Below, in pieces: positions 1 through 8,057 of a stretch of 64,000 bases of DNA. The DNA is taken from contig NZ_AZCX01000002.1 of assembly GCF_001433995.1 (NCBI RefSeq), positions 186,001-250,000 of the forward strand, in the 5' to 3' direction. Source of the stretch: Secundilactobacillus kimchicus JCM 15530. GTDB lineage: Bacteria; Bacillota; Bacilli; Lactobacillales; Lactobacillaceae. The notes under the pieces are model-generated. The model had not been told where the DNA came from and searched no databases. It was given only the letters and a program-made list of their open reading frames with translations. Position numbers and translations under genes: made by a program. Positions within the stretch are counted from its first letter, which is position 1. Each line of letters opens with the position of its first letter.

Positions 1-139
1 GTTAGATTAATTTTAACTGTATTAAGGGCGTAAATCAATCATAATTCGTTTTGTGACCGCTTTCTTGATGATATTTGACGTGCACATTAGTGTGAGAATG
101 TTAAAATATGTAGAAACACAAGTTGTAGGAGGCAGTTAA

Positions 140-568
140 ATGGTAACTGAAGTAGCGAGTGGCGCTGTTGTTTACCGAGTTGTGGCAGATCAGCCCGAGT
201 ATTTACTATTAAAAAGTGCAACCAGTGATTTCTGGGGATTTCCGAAGGGCCACGTTGAGGGAACGGAGACGTTAGTAGCAACCGCCGAACGTGAGATTCG
301 GGAGGAAACTAAGCTGACGGTCACCATAGATGAACAGTACCACGATGAACTGAACTACGATATGGCAAACGGTCACCATAAAACCGTGCATCTGTTTGTG
401 AGTCAAGTACCAGCCACCGTCAACATTGATAAGCAAGATGAAGAAATTGCAAACTTTGGGTGGTTTAAGACTGCTGAGGCCGTCGATCGGTTAACTTACG
501 ACAATTTGAAAGCAGCATTGGCGCGAGCTGATCTGTACATTCGGCGGCAAATCAACAATCATGACTAA
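140..568 (+). CDS. Nudix hydrolase (diadenosine tetraphosphatase-like)
   Basis: A 142-residue single-domain Nudix protein, probably cleaving a nucleoside diphosphate-linked compound such as Ap4A in the cytoplasm. The Nudix box is visible: G37, E43, R51-E52 and E55-E56, which are the metal-binding positions. The glycine that normally follows the EE pair is a lysine (K58), a small departure from consensus. The start has an AGGAGG ribosome site (GTAGGAGGCAGTTAA before ATG). The end overlaps an upstream ATG of the next kinase frame, so the two are probably co-transcribed. Substrate is inferred from family and length only. Confidence 0.85.
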   Translation: MVTEVASGAVVYRVVADQPEYLLLKSATSDFWGFPKGHVEGTETLVATAEREIREETKLTVTIDEQYHDELNYDMANGHHKTVHLFVSQVPATVNIDKQDEEIANFGWFKTAEAVDRLTYDNLKAALARADLYIRRQINNHD

Positions 569-584
569 CCGAGGGGGAACCACG

Positions 585-1151
585 ATGCAGCGAGTGATTG
601 TCATAACGGGCGCGACAGGGACTGGTAAGACAACCGTCAGTCAATATTTAAGGGACCGCTATCAGGTACCACGAATTATTACGCACACGACCCGACCAAA
701 AAGACCGGGTGAGCGTGATCGCGTGGACTACTACTTTGAGACTAAGGAAAGCTTTTCCCACAACCATTTTTTGGAATCCGTGACCTATTCCGGCTATCAA
801 TATGGATCGTCTTATGAAGGCTTGGAACGGGCGTTTCAAACGGCACCCATTGTTTCCATTGTTCTAGATACCAAAGGTGCCCTGACCTACGTCCGCGAAC
901 TGGGGGATCAAGCGCTGGTCCTTTTCTTGACTGTGAGTCAGACCGGTGTCTTAAAGGATCGCATTGAGCGACGGGGGGACCAGCTTGCCATGATTGAAGC
1001 GCGGATTCAAAGTGATGAATACCGCCGTGATCTGCAGCTGCCGACTGAACTCGACGGTGCCGCAACAGTCATCCAAAATGATGATTGGGAGCAAACAAAA
1101 GGGCGCCTTGGCTCATTAATGGCTGATCTAACGCGGGTAAAAGAGGGCTAA
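585..1151 (+). CDS. Guanylate kinase-like P-loop protein
   Basis: A 188-residue guanylate kinase-like protein with a P-loop GATGTGKTT at residues 9-17, followed by the THTTRPKRPGE segment that resembles the GMP-binding TTR-P-R-GE motif of guanylate kinases. It may phosphorylate GMP or a related nucleotide; the lactobacillar housekeeping gmk is usually longer (about 205 residues) and sits next to rpoZ, so this is likely a paralog. An ATG 24 bases upstream (561) lies inside the Nudix gene, but the GAGGGGG ribosome site fits ATG 585. It follows the Nudix gene by 16 bases, so an operon is likely. Confidence 0.75.
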   Translation: MQRVIVITGATGTGKTTVSQYLRDRYQVPRIITHTTRPKRPGERDRVDYYFETKESFSHNHFLESVTYSGYQYGSSYEGLERAFQTAPIVSIVLDTKGALTYVRELGDQALVLFLTVSQTGVLKDRIERRGDQLAMIEARIQSDEYRRDLQLPTELDGAATVIQNDDWEQTKGRLGSLMADLTRVKEG

Positions 1152-1236
1152 CCTCTCCGGTTGCGTTTGGGGTAGAATATGTTACACTTACTTAGATAGT
1201 AATTGTTATTATTTACTGAACTTAGAGGTGACAACA

Positions 1237-1674
1237 ATGCAACAAACATTAACCCAAGCACTAGATTTTTTAAAAAAGAATCATTTAAAAGTAACCAAAC
1301 AACGTAAGGCGCTTTTAACCTATCTGCTAGACCACCAAGACCAATACCACGACGTGACATTGGTCGACGAGTATATGCGTCAGGAATTTCCCGGTATGAG
1401 TCATAACACCATCTACCGTAATATTCGTGAGTTTGAAGAAGCCGGCATGGTGGAGCAACAAATGAATGGCGATCAGGCACGGGTGAAGTACCAGTGTGAT
1501 TTTGCTCATATGCACCATCATCATTTTATTTGTCAAAACTGTGGGCGAGTGACTGAATTAGAAGAATGTCCACTAGATGTGTTTCAAGAACAGTTACCAG
1601 GTTATCAAATCGATGGTCACCGCGTTGAACTATACGGTTTGTGCCCGGACTGTCAAAAAGCGGCAACCGCATAG
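1237..1674 (+). CDS. Fur family metal/peroxide regulator (Fur, PerR or Zur type)
   Basis: A 145-residue ferric-uptake-regulator family DNA-binding protein. It has an N-terminal winged helix (residues about 18-80) with the family-typical SHNTIYRNI segment, then a metal-binding C-terminal half with a histidine cluster (H92, H94-H96) and two CxxC pairs (C99/C102 and C136/C139) that would hold structural zinc. The sequence alone does not separate Fur, PerR and Zur. Start ATG 1237 is chosen over GTG 1228 because AGAGG at 1224-1228 is the ribosome site. An imperfect GTAA...TTAC inverted repeat just upstream (about 1199-1216) could be its own operator. Confidence 0.85.
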   Translation: MQQTLTQALDFLKKNHLKVTKQRKALLTYLLDHQDQYHDVTLVDEYMRQEFPGMSHNTIYRNIREFEEAGMVEQQMNGDQARVKYQCDFAHMHHHHFICQNCGRVTELEECPLDVFQEQLPGYQIDGHRVELYGLCPDCQKAATA

Positions 1675-1683
1675 GGATTTGGG

Positions 1684-1716
1684 ACAAACCTTAGTGAAAT
1701 ATTAAGGTTTGTTTTA
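1684..1716 (+). terminator. Terminator after the Fur-family gene
   Basis: Perfect 9-bp arms ACAAACCTT / AAGGTTTGT around an 11-base loop, followed by a T-rich stretch. It closes the Nudix-kinase-Fur stretch. Confidence 0.75.
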
Positions 1717-1776
1717 TTGTTTCTTGACAAGTTTTTGAGATACTAGATTCACGACTTAGTGAGGGAGGATAACAAC

Positions 1777-2292
1777 ATGGCTTACCGGACACCACCATTT
1801 ATTACACCATTTGCAATCGTGTCGGTTGCGCTTGCACTAGGCGCCACCAACGTGGTGGTTAATACGGCGACACACTCAAATGAAGGGGCGCCGAAAACGG
1901 CTGTTTCGTCGAGTCTAGTTGAATCCGTTGATTCGACAGGCCTAAGCTCAAAGTTTAGTAAGTCCAGCGATGACGACAGTGAGTCGGATTCAAGTGACTC
2001 AGAGTCCAAAAAAGCGTCCTCGAAATCCTCTGGAGAGGAAACCGAAACGAGTGAAGCTAATAGCACTCAGACTTCTGAGGCTAAAACCACTAACAATAAG
2101 AAGAAAACGACAAATAACGGTAAAAACCAGTCAGTAAATGACGAATCGGGTAACGAGTCGGAGTCGTCAACCCCAACCAATCAGCAACGAACGTCCTCTG
2201 GTGCGACGGGGGCGGGTAATCAAGAAAACCAAACTAATGATCAGACAACGACTGATGATGGTCAAACGACCAATCAACAAGTGACAAGGTAG
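1777..2292 (+). CDS. Ser/Asp/Asn-rich exported low-complexity protein
   Basis: A 171-residue protein of unrecognised family. Residues about 9-28 are hydrophobic (ITPFAIVSVALALGATNVVV) and look like a signal anchor; the rest is a low-complexity tail of Ser, Asp, Glu, Lys, Thr, Asn and Gln with Ser-Asp runs near residues 62-80. There is no LPXTG motif or other domain, so it may be tethered by the N-terminal helix with a disordered tail outside. ATG 1777 follows GGGAGGATAACAAC. It sits 11 bases before the DUF6681 gene, so the two are probably expressed together. Confidence 0.6.
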   Translation: MAYRTPPFITPFAIVSVALALGATNVVVNTATHSNEGAPKTAVSSSLVESVDSTGLSSKFSKSSDDDSESDSSDSESKKASSKSSGEETETSEANSTQTSEAKTTNNKKKTTNNGKNQSVNDESGNESESSTPTNQQRTSSGATGAGNQENQTNDQTTTDDGQTTNQQVTR

Positions 2293-2303
2293 GAGGAATT
2301 AGC

Positions 2304-3134
2304 TTGTTTAGTCTCTTAGATATGGTCAATCATTATCTGGGGTACGTCAACTTGAATGTGAAGTTGAAAAACCGGATCTATACAATTTTGGGCGTTCCAG
2401 GGGTGGCCTATCTCCTATACGTTGGAATTCGTTACCTCCAAAACGGATTTCATTTGCGGGGTGGCTTGATTTTACTGGCCTCAATCGTCTTGGCTTACTT
2501 TTTAGTGATGAATATTTTTTATTATTTTACAAGCAAGCAACCACCATTTGATATTTCGCCGAAAATTGAAAAATTACTTGGCGTGCCGCTGGGTACGGAT
2601 CCAGCGGCGGAGGCGAAGGCGGCCGAGACCCAGCAAAATCCCATGGGCATTCGCAATGTGCCAGCGAACGGGTATTTTGATGAAAAGAAGGTGCTTCCTG
2701 GGAAGGTGAGCGTTTCGGCCGTCCAACAGGAAAATATTAACCGACTTGTCACCAAGATGATGAGTCTGAACCTAGTCAAGCCAAATTATGGTGGGCTGTC
2801 ATCACGTCAGATTGCGACCCAACTCAAGACGGACACCAAGCCAGTTTGGGCGATTGGCTTGGGGGTTTCAGTGCCGTACTTTGAACTACAACGCCAATCG
2901 GGTCAGCTGATTGTGCTAGCGGGTATTAACCAAGCTGATAAAGCACCGGTTGGTCGAATCACGACGGTCGGCCTGCAACCCATTAGCCAGGTGGCTGATC
3001 AGGTGAAGCTATACCTCGCCAATGCGATTTTAGTGGGGGGGCCTCACATGGCAATGGGCCGAAATGCACCGATCGAACAAGATGCGCCCTATGCGATCCG
3101 GGTCCAGTTAGCTTATGAACGGACAACGTCATAA
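2304..3134 (+). CDS. DUF6681-like membrane protein
   Basis: A 276-residue protein with two N-terminal hydrophobic helices (about 27-45 and 53-77) followed by a roughly 200-residue soluble part. The opening (FSLLDMVNHYLGYVNLNVKLKNRIYT) matches what I recall of the lactobacillus-restricted DUF6681 family; its function is unknown. It starts with TTG at 2304, with a perfect AGGAGG ribosome site 7 bases upstream. Linked to the preceding Ser-rich gene and closed by a strong terminator, so the pair forms a two-gene unit. Confidence 0.7.
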   Translation: MFSLLDMVNHYLGYVNLNVKLKNRIYTILGVPGVAYLLYVGIRYLQNGFHLRGGLILLASIVLAYFLVMNIFYYFTSKQPPFDISPKIEKLLGVPLGTDPAAEAKAAETQQNPMGIRNVPANGYFDEKKVLPGKVSVSAVQQENINRLVTKMMSLNLVKPNYGGLSSRQIATQLKTDTKPVWAIGLGVSVPYFELQRQSGQLIVLAGINQADKAPVGRITTVGLQPISQVADQVKLYLANAILVGGPHMAMGRNAPIEQDAPYAIRVQLAYERTTS

Positions 3135-3142
3135 TCAAAACC

Positions 3143-3186
3143 AAAGCGTCAAATGATTTCATAGTGAAATCATTTGACGCTTTTTA
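3143..3186 (+). terminator. Strong terminator after DUF6681 gene
   Basis: Perfect 19-bp arms (AAAGCGTCAAATGATTTCA and its complement) around a 3-base loop, ending in a T run. Confidence 0.9.
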
Positions 3187-3519
3187 TATGAAATGCCATG
3201 AAATTCTCATTTTAGGCTGAATATTCAATGTAAAAGTGAATATTCTTTCGGTCAATAAAAGTTTTTTTCAACGCCGGAAACGATTGCTATTCATCATTTT
3301 TGTCTCAATTTTAGGCTGATATTAAGCGCTTCTTGGCGATTAATATTTTGACCGAACTTAATTTTTGGTATAGAATTTATATTGAGTGTAGATTAAAAGT
3401 GAATGAAAACACCCTAGCGAGGGGTGGGGACTGTGCGTTTGGCTCACTCATATCTGTACAAACACGCTGATGTGTCGGGCTTTCGACATGTTAATTTGAA
3501 AAGGCGGAGGGAAACAGCT
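3187..3519. other. Regulatory region of the amino-acid ABC operon
   Basis: No gene is visible. The region holds a near-repeat of TCTCATTTTAGGCTGA (3205-3220) at 3303-3318 (TCTCAATTTTAGGCTGA), two GAATATTC palindromes near 3219-3246, and a good promoter at 3348-3376. An in-frame upstream extension of the ATPase frame (from 3424) has no ribosome site and is not part of the family. Confidence 0.5.
3348..3376 (+). promoter_or_regulatory. Promoter of the amino-acid ABC operon
   Basis: TTGACC at 3348-3353, a 17-base spacer and TAGAAT at 3371-3376, close to the sigma-A consensus. Confidence 0.65.
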
Positions 3520-4260
3520 ATGTCAATGATTGAATTTCACGACGTTGAAAAGTATTACGGTGATTTTCATGCTTTGCATGATATTAACTTAACCATTGAT
3601 TCTGGTGAAACGGTCGTTTTAATTGGCCCATCAGGTTCTGGTAAGTCAACGTTGATTCGGACCATTAATGGATTGGAAACAATCCAACAGGGGCAGTTGA
3701 TCGTTAATGGTCAGGACTTGGCTAATAAGAAGACGGACATGAACCGGATTCGCAAGAACGTGGGGATGGTCTTCCAACACTTTAACCTGTATGCGAATAA
3801 GTCCATTCTTGAAAACATTATGCTGGCACCACGGTTAGTGTTGCACCGACCAGAAGATGAAAACAAAAAGATTGCGATGGATTTGCTCGACCAAGTTGGC
3901 TTAGCTGATCAGGCACCAAAATTACCAGAACAACTTTCAGGGGGTCAACAGCAACGGATTGCCATTGCGCGCTCCCTTGCGATGCGACCAAAAGCACTTT
4001 TATTTGACGAACCAACAAGTGCCCTTGATCCTGAAATGATTGACGATGTGTTGAACGTTATGAAAGATATCGCTCGTGATTCCGATATGACAATGTTAGT
4101 TGTGACCCACGAAATGGGCTTCGCTCGAGAAGTGGCTAACCGGGTCGTCTTCATGGCTGACGGTCAAATTTTGGAAGACGATAGCAAGGAGAAGTTCTTT
4201 GACGGCCAACCAAGTAATGAACGGGCCCGTCAATTCTTGAGCAAGATTATTACGCACTAA
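3520..4260 (+). CDS. glnQ: Polar amino-acid ABC transporter ATPase
   Basis: A 246-residue ABC ATPase that drives uptake of a polar amino acid, most likely glutamine or glutamate. Walker A is GPSGSGKST, the signature is LSGGQQQR, and Walker B runs LLFDEPTSALD, all at family positions, followed by the switch histidine in VVTHEMGF. ATG 3520 is chosen because GGCGGAGGG lies just before it and the family starts there. It is the first gene of a four-gene ATPase, binding protein, permease, permease operon, the order seen in Bacillus glnQHMP. Confidence 0.9.
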   Translation: MSMIEFHDVEKYYGDFHALHDINLTIDSGETVVLIGPSGSGKSTLIRTINGLETIQQGQLIVNGQDLANKKTDMNRIRKNVGMVFQHFNLYANKSILENIMLAPRLVLHRPEDENKKIAMDLLDQVGLADQAPKLPEQLSGGQQQRIAIARSLAMRPKALLFDEPTSALDPEMIDDVLNVMKDIARDSDMTMLVVTHEMGFAREVANRVVFMADGQILEDDSKEKFFDGQPSNERARQFLSKIITH

Positions 4261-4281
4261 CCAGTAAAGGGGACTAAGAGT

Positions 4282-5112
4282 ATGAAGAAAGTTATCCGAA
4301 CAATCGGTTTACTCATCTCTAGTTTCGCGGTGCTGTTGTTGCTTGCCTCATGTGGGACACCACTTTCAAAGCAAAACGTGGTGACTCGAGCGGAGGAGAC
4401 CAACACACTGACCTGGGGTGTGAAAGCTGATACGAAATTATTTGGGTTGATGGATGTTAAGGATGGCCAAATCAAAGGGTTCGAAGTGGATTTAGCCAAG
4501 GCTTTAACAAAGCAAATTTTGGGACCAAAGGGCAAAGCTCAATTTGTCCAAGTGACAAGTTCGACGCGGATGCCGTTACTCCAAAACGGGAATATTGACG
4601 CAATCATTGCAACGATGACCATCACGCCAGAGCGGGCGAAGCAGGTTGATTTCTCCCGGTCTTACTTTGACGCCGGTCAGTCATTGCTGGTTAAGAACGG
4701 CAGCCCGATTCACAACATTAAGGATCTGAATCACAGTGGCCGAACTGTTCTTGGTGTGGTTGGTTCTAACTCCGTTCAAAACGTGGCAAAGGCGGCACCA
4801 AAAGCACGTGTGTTACAACTATCTGACTACGCTCAAGCCATGACGGCTTTGAAGTCTGGCCAAGGGGACGCTTTGACGACTGATAACGGGATTCTTTACG
4901 GGATGGCTGTTGAAAACCCAGGCTATTCGGTAGTTGGTGGAACGTTTACGAAGGAACCGTATGGGATCGCAACGCGAAAGGGTCAGGGTGATTTTCAAAA
5001 GAAGATCGCTAAAGCTCTGACTGAAGTTGAAAAGAGCGGGCAATACAACAAGTTGTTAGCTAAGTGGTTCTCAAACGTTCCCGGATTTAACTATAAGGAG
5101 ATGGAACGATGA
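4282..5112 (+). CDS. Amino-acid-binding lipoprotein of the ABC importer
   Basis: A 276-residue solute-binding protein (SBP_bac_3 family). The first 24 residues form a lipoprotein signal with lipobox LASC, so Cys24 would be acylated and the protein held on the outer face of the membrane. The mature part has family segments such as GFEVDLAKAL and the MTITPERAKQVDFSRSYF stretch typical of glutamine/glutamate-binding proteins. It lies 21 bases after the ATPase gene and overlaps the first permease by 4 bases, so the genes are translationally linked. Ligand is inferred. Confidence 0.88.
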   Translation: MKKVIRTIGLLISSFAVLLLLASCGTPLSKQNVVTRAEETNTLTWGVKADTKLFGLMDVKDGQIKGFEVDLAKALTKQILGPKGKAQFVQVTSSTRMPLLQNGNIDAIIATMTITPERAKQVDFSRSYFDAGQSLLVKNGSPIHNIKDLNHSGRTVLGVVGSNSVQNVAKAAPKARVLQLSDYAQAMTALKSGQGDALTTDNGILYGMAVENPGYSVVGGTFTKEPYGIATRKGQGDFQKKIAKALTEVEKSGQYNKLLAKWFSNVPGFNYKEMER

Positions 5113-5747
5113 CAACAATTTTCGCTCATTATGGTAGTGAATTGCTTCAAGGATTCGGTCAAACGCTGCTATGTAGTGTCATCTCACTTTTCTTTAGTTT
5201 GATCATCGGATCGATGTTTGCAATTTTTGAAACCACACCGATCAAGTTCTTGCGAGTGATTGCTCGAATTTACATTGAAATTTTCCGAAACATTCCATTA
5301 TTGGTTATCACCATGTTTTTCTACGTAGTTATTCCGTTGTACTTATTCAAGATCGATGGATTTACTGCCGGAACAATTGGGTTGACGATTTACACGAGTG
5401 CCTTTATTGCTGAAACCGTTCGGGCTGGGATTAACTCAGTGGATCCAGGACAAATGGAAGGCTCCCGGGCTAATGGGTTGTCATGGTGGCAATCAATGCG
5501 CTACATCGTGTTACCGCAAGCCTTTCGGTACGTGATTCCACCACTGGGTAACCAGTTTATTAACCTGGTTAAAAACTCGTCAGTGCTGGCCTTCGTTGCC
5601 GGTTTTGACTTGATGTATCAAGGCAACGTCATTGCCTCGGATTCGTTAAGTACAATGAGTACTTACGTTTGCGTTGGGCTGTTGTACTTGATCATCACGT
5701 TACCATTAAGTTACTGGATGAGATATCTTGAAAAGAGACTAGCCTAA
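5109..5747 (+). CDS. Amino-acid ABC transporter permease, first subunit
   Basis: A 212-residue HisM/GlnP-type permease with about five hydrophobic helices. The EAA loop that contacts the ATPase is seen as MEGSRANGLSWWQSMRYIVLPQAFR. Its ATG overlaps the stop of the binding-protein gene (ATGA), and the second permease follows after 13 bases behind a GGGAGG site. Two different permeases imply a heterodimeric membrane channel. Confidence 0.9.
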   Translation: MTTIFAHYGSELLQGFGQTLLCSVISLFFSLIIGSMFAIFETTPIKFLRVIARIYIEIFRNIPLLVITMFFYVVIPLYLFKIDGFTAGTIGLTIYTSAFIAETVRAGINSVDPGQMEGSRANGLSWWQSMRYIVLPQAFRYVIPPLGNQFINLVKNSSVLAFVAGFDLMYQGNVIASDSLSTMSTYVCVGLLYLIITLPLSYWMRYLEKRLA

Positions 5748-5760
5748 GGGAGGGACTTTC

Positions 5761-6435
5761 ATGCAATCATTTATCGATGCGTACTCATGGCTCAACATGC
5801 GCTACCTGATTGAAGGGCTTGGAGTTACCGTGCTTGTGTCAGTCGCTTCCATTATTGGTAGTTACGTGATTGGTGCAATTTTAGGGATTATTCGCTATGT
5901 TAACATTCGATTTTTATCGCCACTGGTTGGGTTATTCATTGATATCATTCGAAACCTACCGTTGCTGTTGATTATCTTCTTCACCTATTTTGGGTTGCCC
6001 AACTTAGGGTTACGGCCCAGTTCCATTTGGGCGACAATCATCGCCATGGTGATTTTTGAATCAACCATGCTGGCCGAAATTGTCCGGTCCGGGATTCAAG
6101 CCGTGCCGAAGGGCCAAATGGAAGGTGCCCGGGCTTCTGGGTTATCATACTGGCAAGCAATGTGGCATATTATTTTGCCACAGGCCATGAAAAAGATGAT
6201 TCCAGCGATTGTGAGTCAGTTTATTTCATTGATTAAAGATACGTCACTGGCCACAATTATCGTGTTGCCAGACTTGATGCACAATGCCCAGATTATTTAC
6301 GGGCAAAATACGAACTACATCTTGCCGATGTTCTTGATGTTGGCCATCATGTACTTCATTGTGTGCTACATTCTGTCTGTGATTTCACGCCGGCTTGAAA
6401 AGCGCTTGGGATCAACCAGAAAACAAGCAGCATAA
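5761..6435 (+). CDS. Amino-acid ABC transporter permease, second subunit
   Basis: A 224-residue permease of the same family as its upstream neighbour, with its own EAA loop (MEGARASGLSYWQAMWHIILPQAMK). About five membrane helices are apparent. It is the last gene of the operon and is followed by a terminator at 6447-6489. It starts with ATG 5761 after AAGGGAGGGAC. Confidence 0.9.
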   Translation: MQSFIDAYSWLNMRYLIEGLGVTVLVSVASIIGSYVIGAILGIIRYVNIRFLSPLVGLFIDIIRNLPLLLIIFFTYFGLPNLGLRPSSIWATIIAMVIFESTMLAEIVRSGIQAVPKGQMEGARASGLSYWQAMWHIILPQAMKKMIPAIVSQFISLIKDTSLATIIVLPDLMHNAQIIYGQNTNYILPMFLMLAIMYFIVCYILSVISRRLEKRLGSTRKQAA

Positions 6436-6446
6436 ACCAGCAAATT

Positions 6447-6489
6447 AAAAAACGGTGAACTTGTGAATTTGACAAGTTCGCCGTTTTTT
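6447..6489 (+). terminator. Terminator between ABC operon and hflX (convergent)
   Basis: Arms around AAAAACGGTGAACTTGT / ACAAGTTCGCCGTTTTT flanked by A and T runs. It can serve both the ABC operon and the convergent hflX gene. Confidence 0.85.
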
Positions 6490-6502
6490 GTTGGCTCTAA
6501 AC

Positions 6503-7798
6503 TCAATTATTGGCTGAATCACGGTCTTCAACGAGGTAGTCGCTGAACCGGTGAAAATCAATGGTGGTGACTTCAGCTTTGATCAAAGTTCCAGTTGCTT
6601 CATACTCCGTTGCAAGCACTGACGCGTGGTCGTTTAAATAAGACACAACATCACCTTTGTCAAACGGCACGAGGAACGTGGCCGTCACATAGTCTTTGAA
6701 CACTTTTTCCTTGATGACGTCAACGAGGAGGTTGATGGAAGCCTCATCATTGGCCGAAATAATCAAATCGTCGCCAGTTCGGAACGGATAATCCGTCTCC
6801 GTTAGATCGGCCTTGTTGAAGACGGTGACCATGGGGAGGTCAGGCACGCCAATTTCGTGCAACGTGTCCATCGTAGTGGTCATCATGTCATCCCGGTTAT
6901 CACTGGAATAGTCGACGACCTGAACAAGCAAATCGGCGTTAGCGGCTTCATACAACGTAGATTTGAAGGCTTCTACCAGAGTGGTTGGTAGTTTTGAAAC
7001 AAACCCAACGGTGTCACTTAACAGGAGTTTCTTAGCGTCGTCAAACTGAAGCTGACGAACACTGGTATCAAGAGTGGCAAATAACATGTTTTTCACCATC
7101 ACCTGTTTATCTTCATTAACACCGAACCGCTTAATCAACGCGTTCATAATCGTGGACTTGCCGGCGTTCGTATAGCCAATTAGGGCCACGTTCGGGAGTT
7201 GGACCCGTTCGCGCTGTTGACGCTTAGTTTCGGCCGCCTTGTTGACATCTTTTAATTCGTGCCTAATGTGGTTGATTTGCCGTTGCAAGACCCGGCGGTT
7301 TAATTCCCGTTGGCCTTCACCAGCTCCACGGTTGGTGAAGCCACCACCCGCACTGGTCCCGGTTTGTTGGTCCAGCCGTTGGGAAGCCGCTGTGTGTAGA
7401 CGTGGCATTTGGTACTGCAACGATGCCAGCTCGACTTGGAGCTTGGCCTCGCGACTCTGCGCCCGATTGGAGAAAATTGCCAAAATCAAACCCGTTCGAT
7501 CCATAACGGGCACTTTAACCACAGCCTCAAGGTTTCGAATCTGGCTGGGGGTCAGCTCGTCGTTAGCAACCACCATGGTGGCGCCGGTGTCCAGTACAAT
7601 GGTGGCGAGCTCGTCGACCTTGCCACTACCGAAGTAGGTGGCCGCTACAGGCCGGTTTAGGTTTTGGGTGACGGTTTCCACAACGGCCAAAGCATTAGCT
7701 TCACACAAAGCGTCTAGTTCTGCCATGGAATAGTCATAGTCCGTTTCGCCTGTGTTCAGTCCAATGGTAATCACAGGTTCCGTTTCGATTTCTGCCAA
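6503..7798 (-). CDS. hflX: Ribosome-associated GTPase HflX
   Basis: A 431-residue HflX GTPase, which splits or rescues stalled ribosomes in other bacteria. The N-terminal HflX domain occupies about residues 1-190, including the GGGFTNRGAGEGQRE glycine-rich loop. The G domain has G1 GYTNAGKST (about residues 207-215), G3 DTVGF and G4 NKAD. It starts with TTG, preceded by a perfect AAGGAGG at 7807-7813. Monocistronic, transcribed toward the ABC operon and sharing its terminator. Confidence 0.93.
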   Translation of the reverse strand: MAEIETEPVITIGLNTGETDYDYSMAELDALCEANALAVVETVTQNLNRPVAATYFGSGKVDELATIVLDTGATMVVANDELTPSQIRNLEAVVKVPVMDRTGLILAIFSNRAQSREAKLQVELASLQYQMPRLHTAASQRLDQQTGTSAGGGFTNRGAGEGQRELNRRVLQRQINHIRHELKDVNKAAETKRQQRERVQLPNVALIGYTNAGKSTIMNALIKRFGVNEDKQVMVKNMLFATLDTSVRQLQFDDAKKLLLSDTVGFVSKLPTTLVEAFKSTLYEAANADLLVQVVDYSSDNRDDMMTTTMDTLHEIGVPDLPMVTVFNKADLTETDYPFRTGDDLIISANDEASINLLVDVIKEKVFKDYVTATFLVPFDKGDVVSYLNDHASVLATEYEATGTLIKAEVTTIDFHRFSDYLVEDRDSANN

Positions 7799-7964
7799 AG
7801 TGGTACCTCCTTAGTTTTCTCTTAGTATGAGTATAACACGCCACCGTTGATTACATGTGAATCATCATTGTAGAGTTCATGCATCATAACGAAAAAATAT
7901 TCACAAGAACCGTACTGCTTGCTCAAATAAAGTGTGTCCAATTGAATAAAATGATAAAATATGG

Positions 7965-7993
7965 TTGATTTTAATAAAGCTCTAATATAGAAT
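7965..7993 (+). promoter_or_regulatory. Promoter of the opp operon
   Basis: TTGATT (7965-7970), 17-base spacer, TAGAAT (7988-7993), 65 bases before oppA. Confidence 0.55.
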
Positions 7994-8057
7994 GGACGTT
8001 GTACTTAAATAGCGTACATACTGTGTCGTAAAAAACACGAAGAGGGGTTGAAAGGGT

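Noticed and set aside
3424-3519. 32 extra residues on the glnQ-type ATPase
   Set aside because: No family match; GGAGGG sits before ATG 3520.
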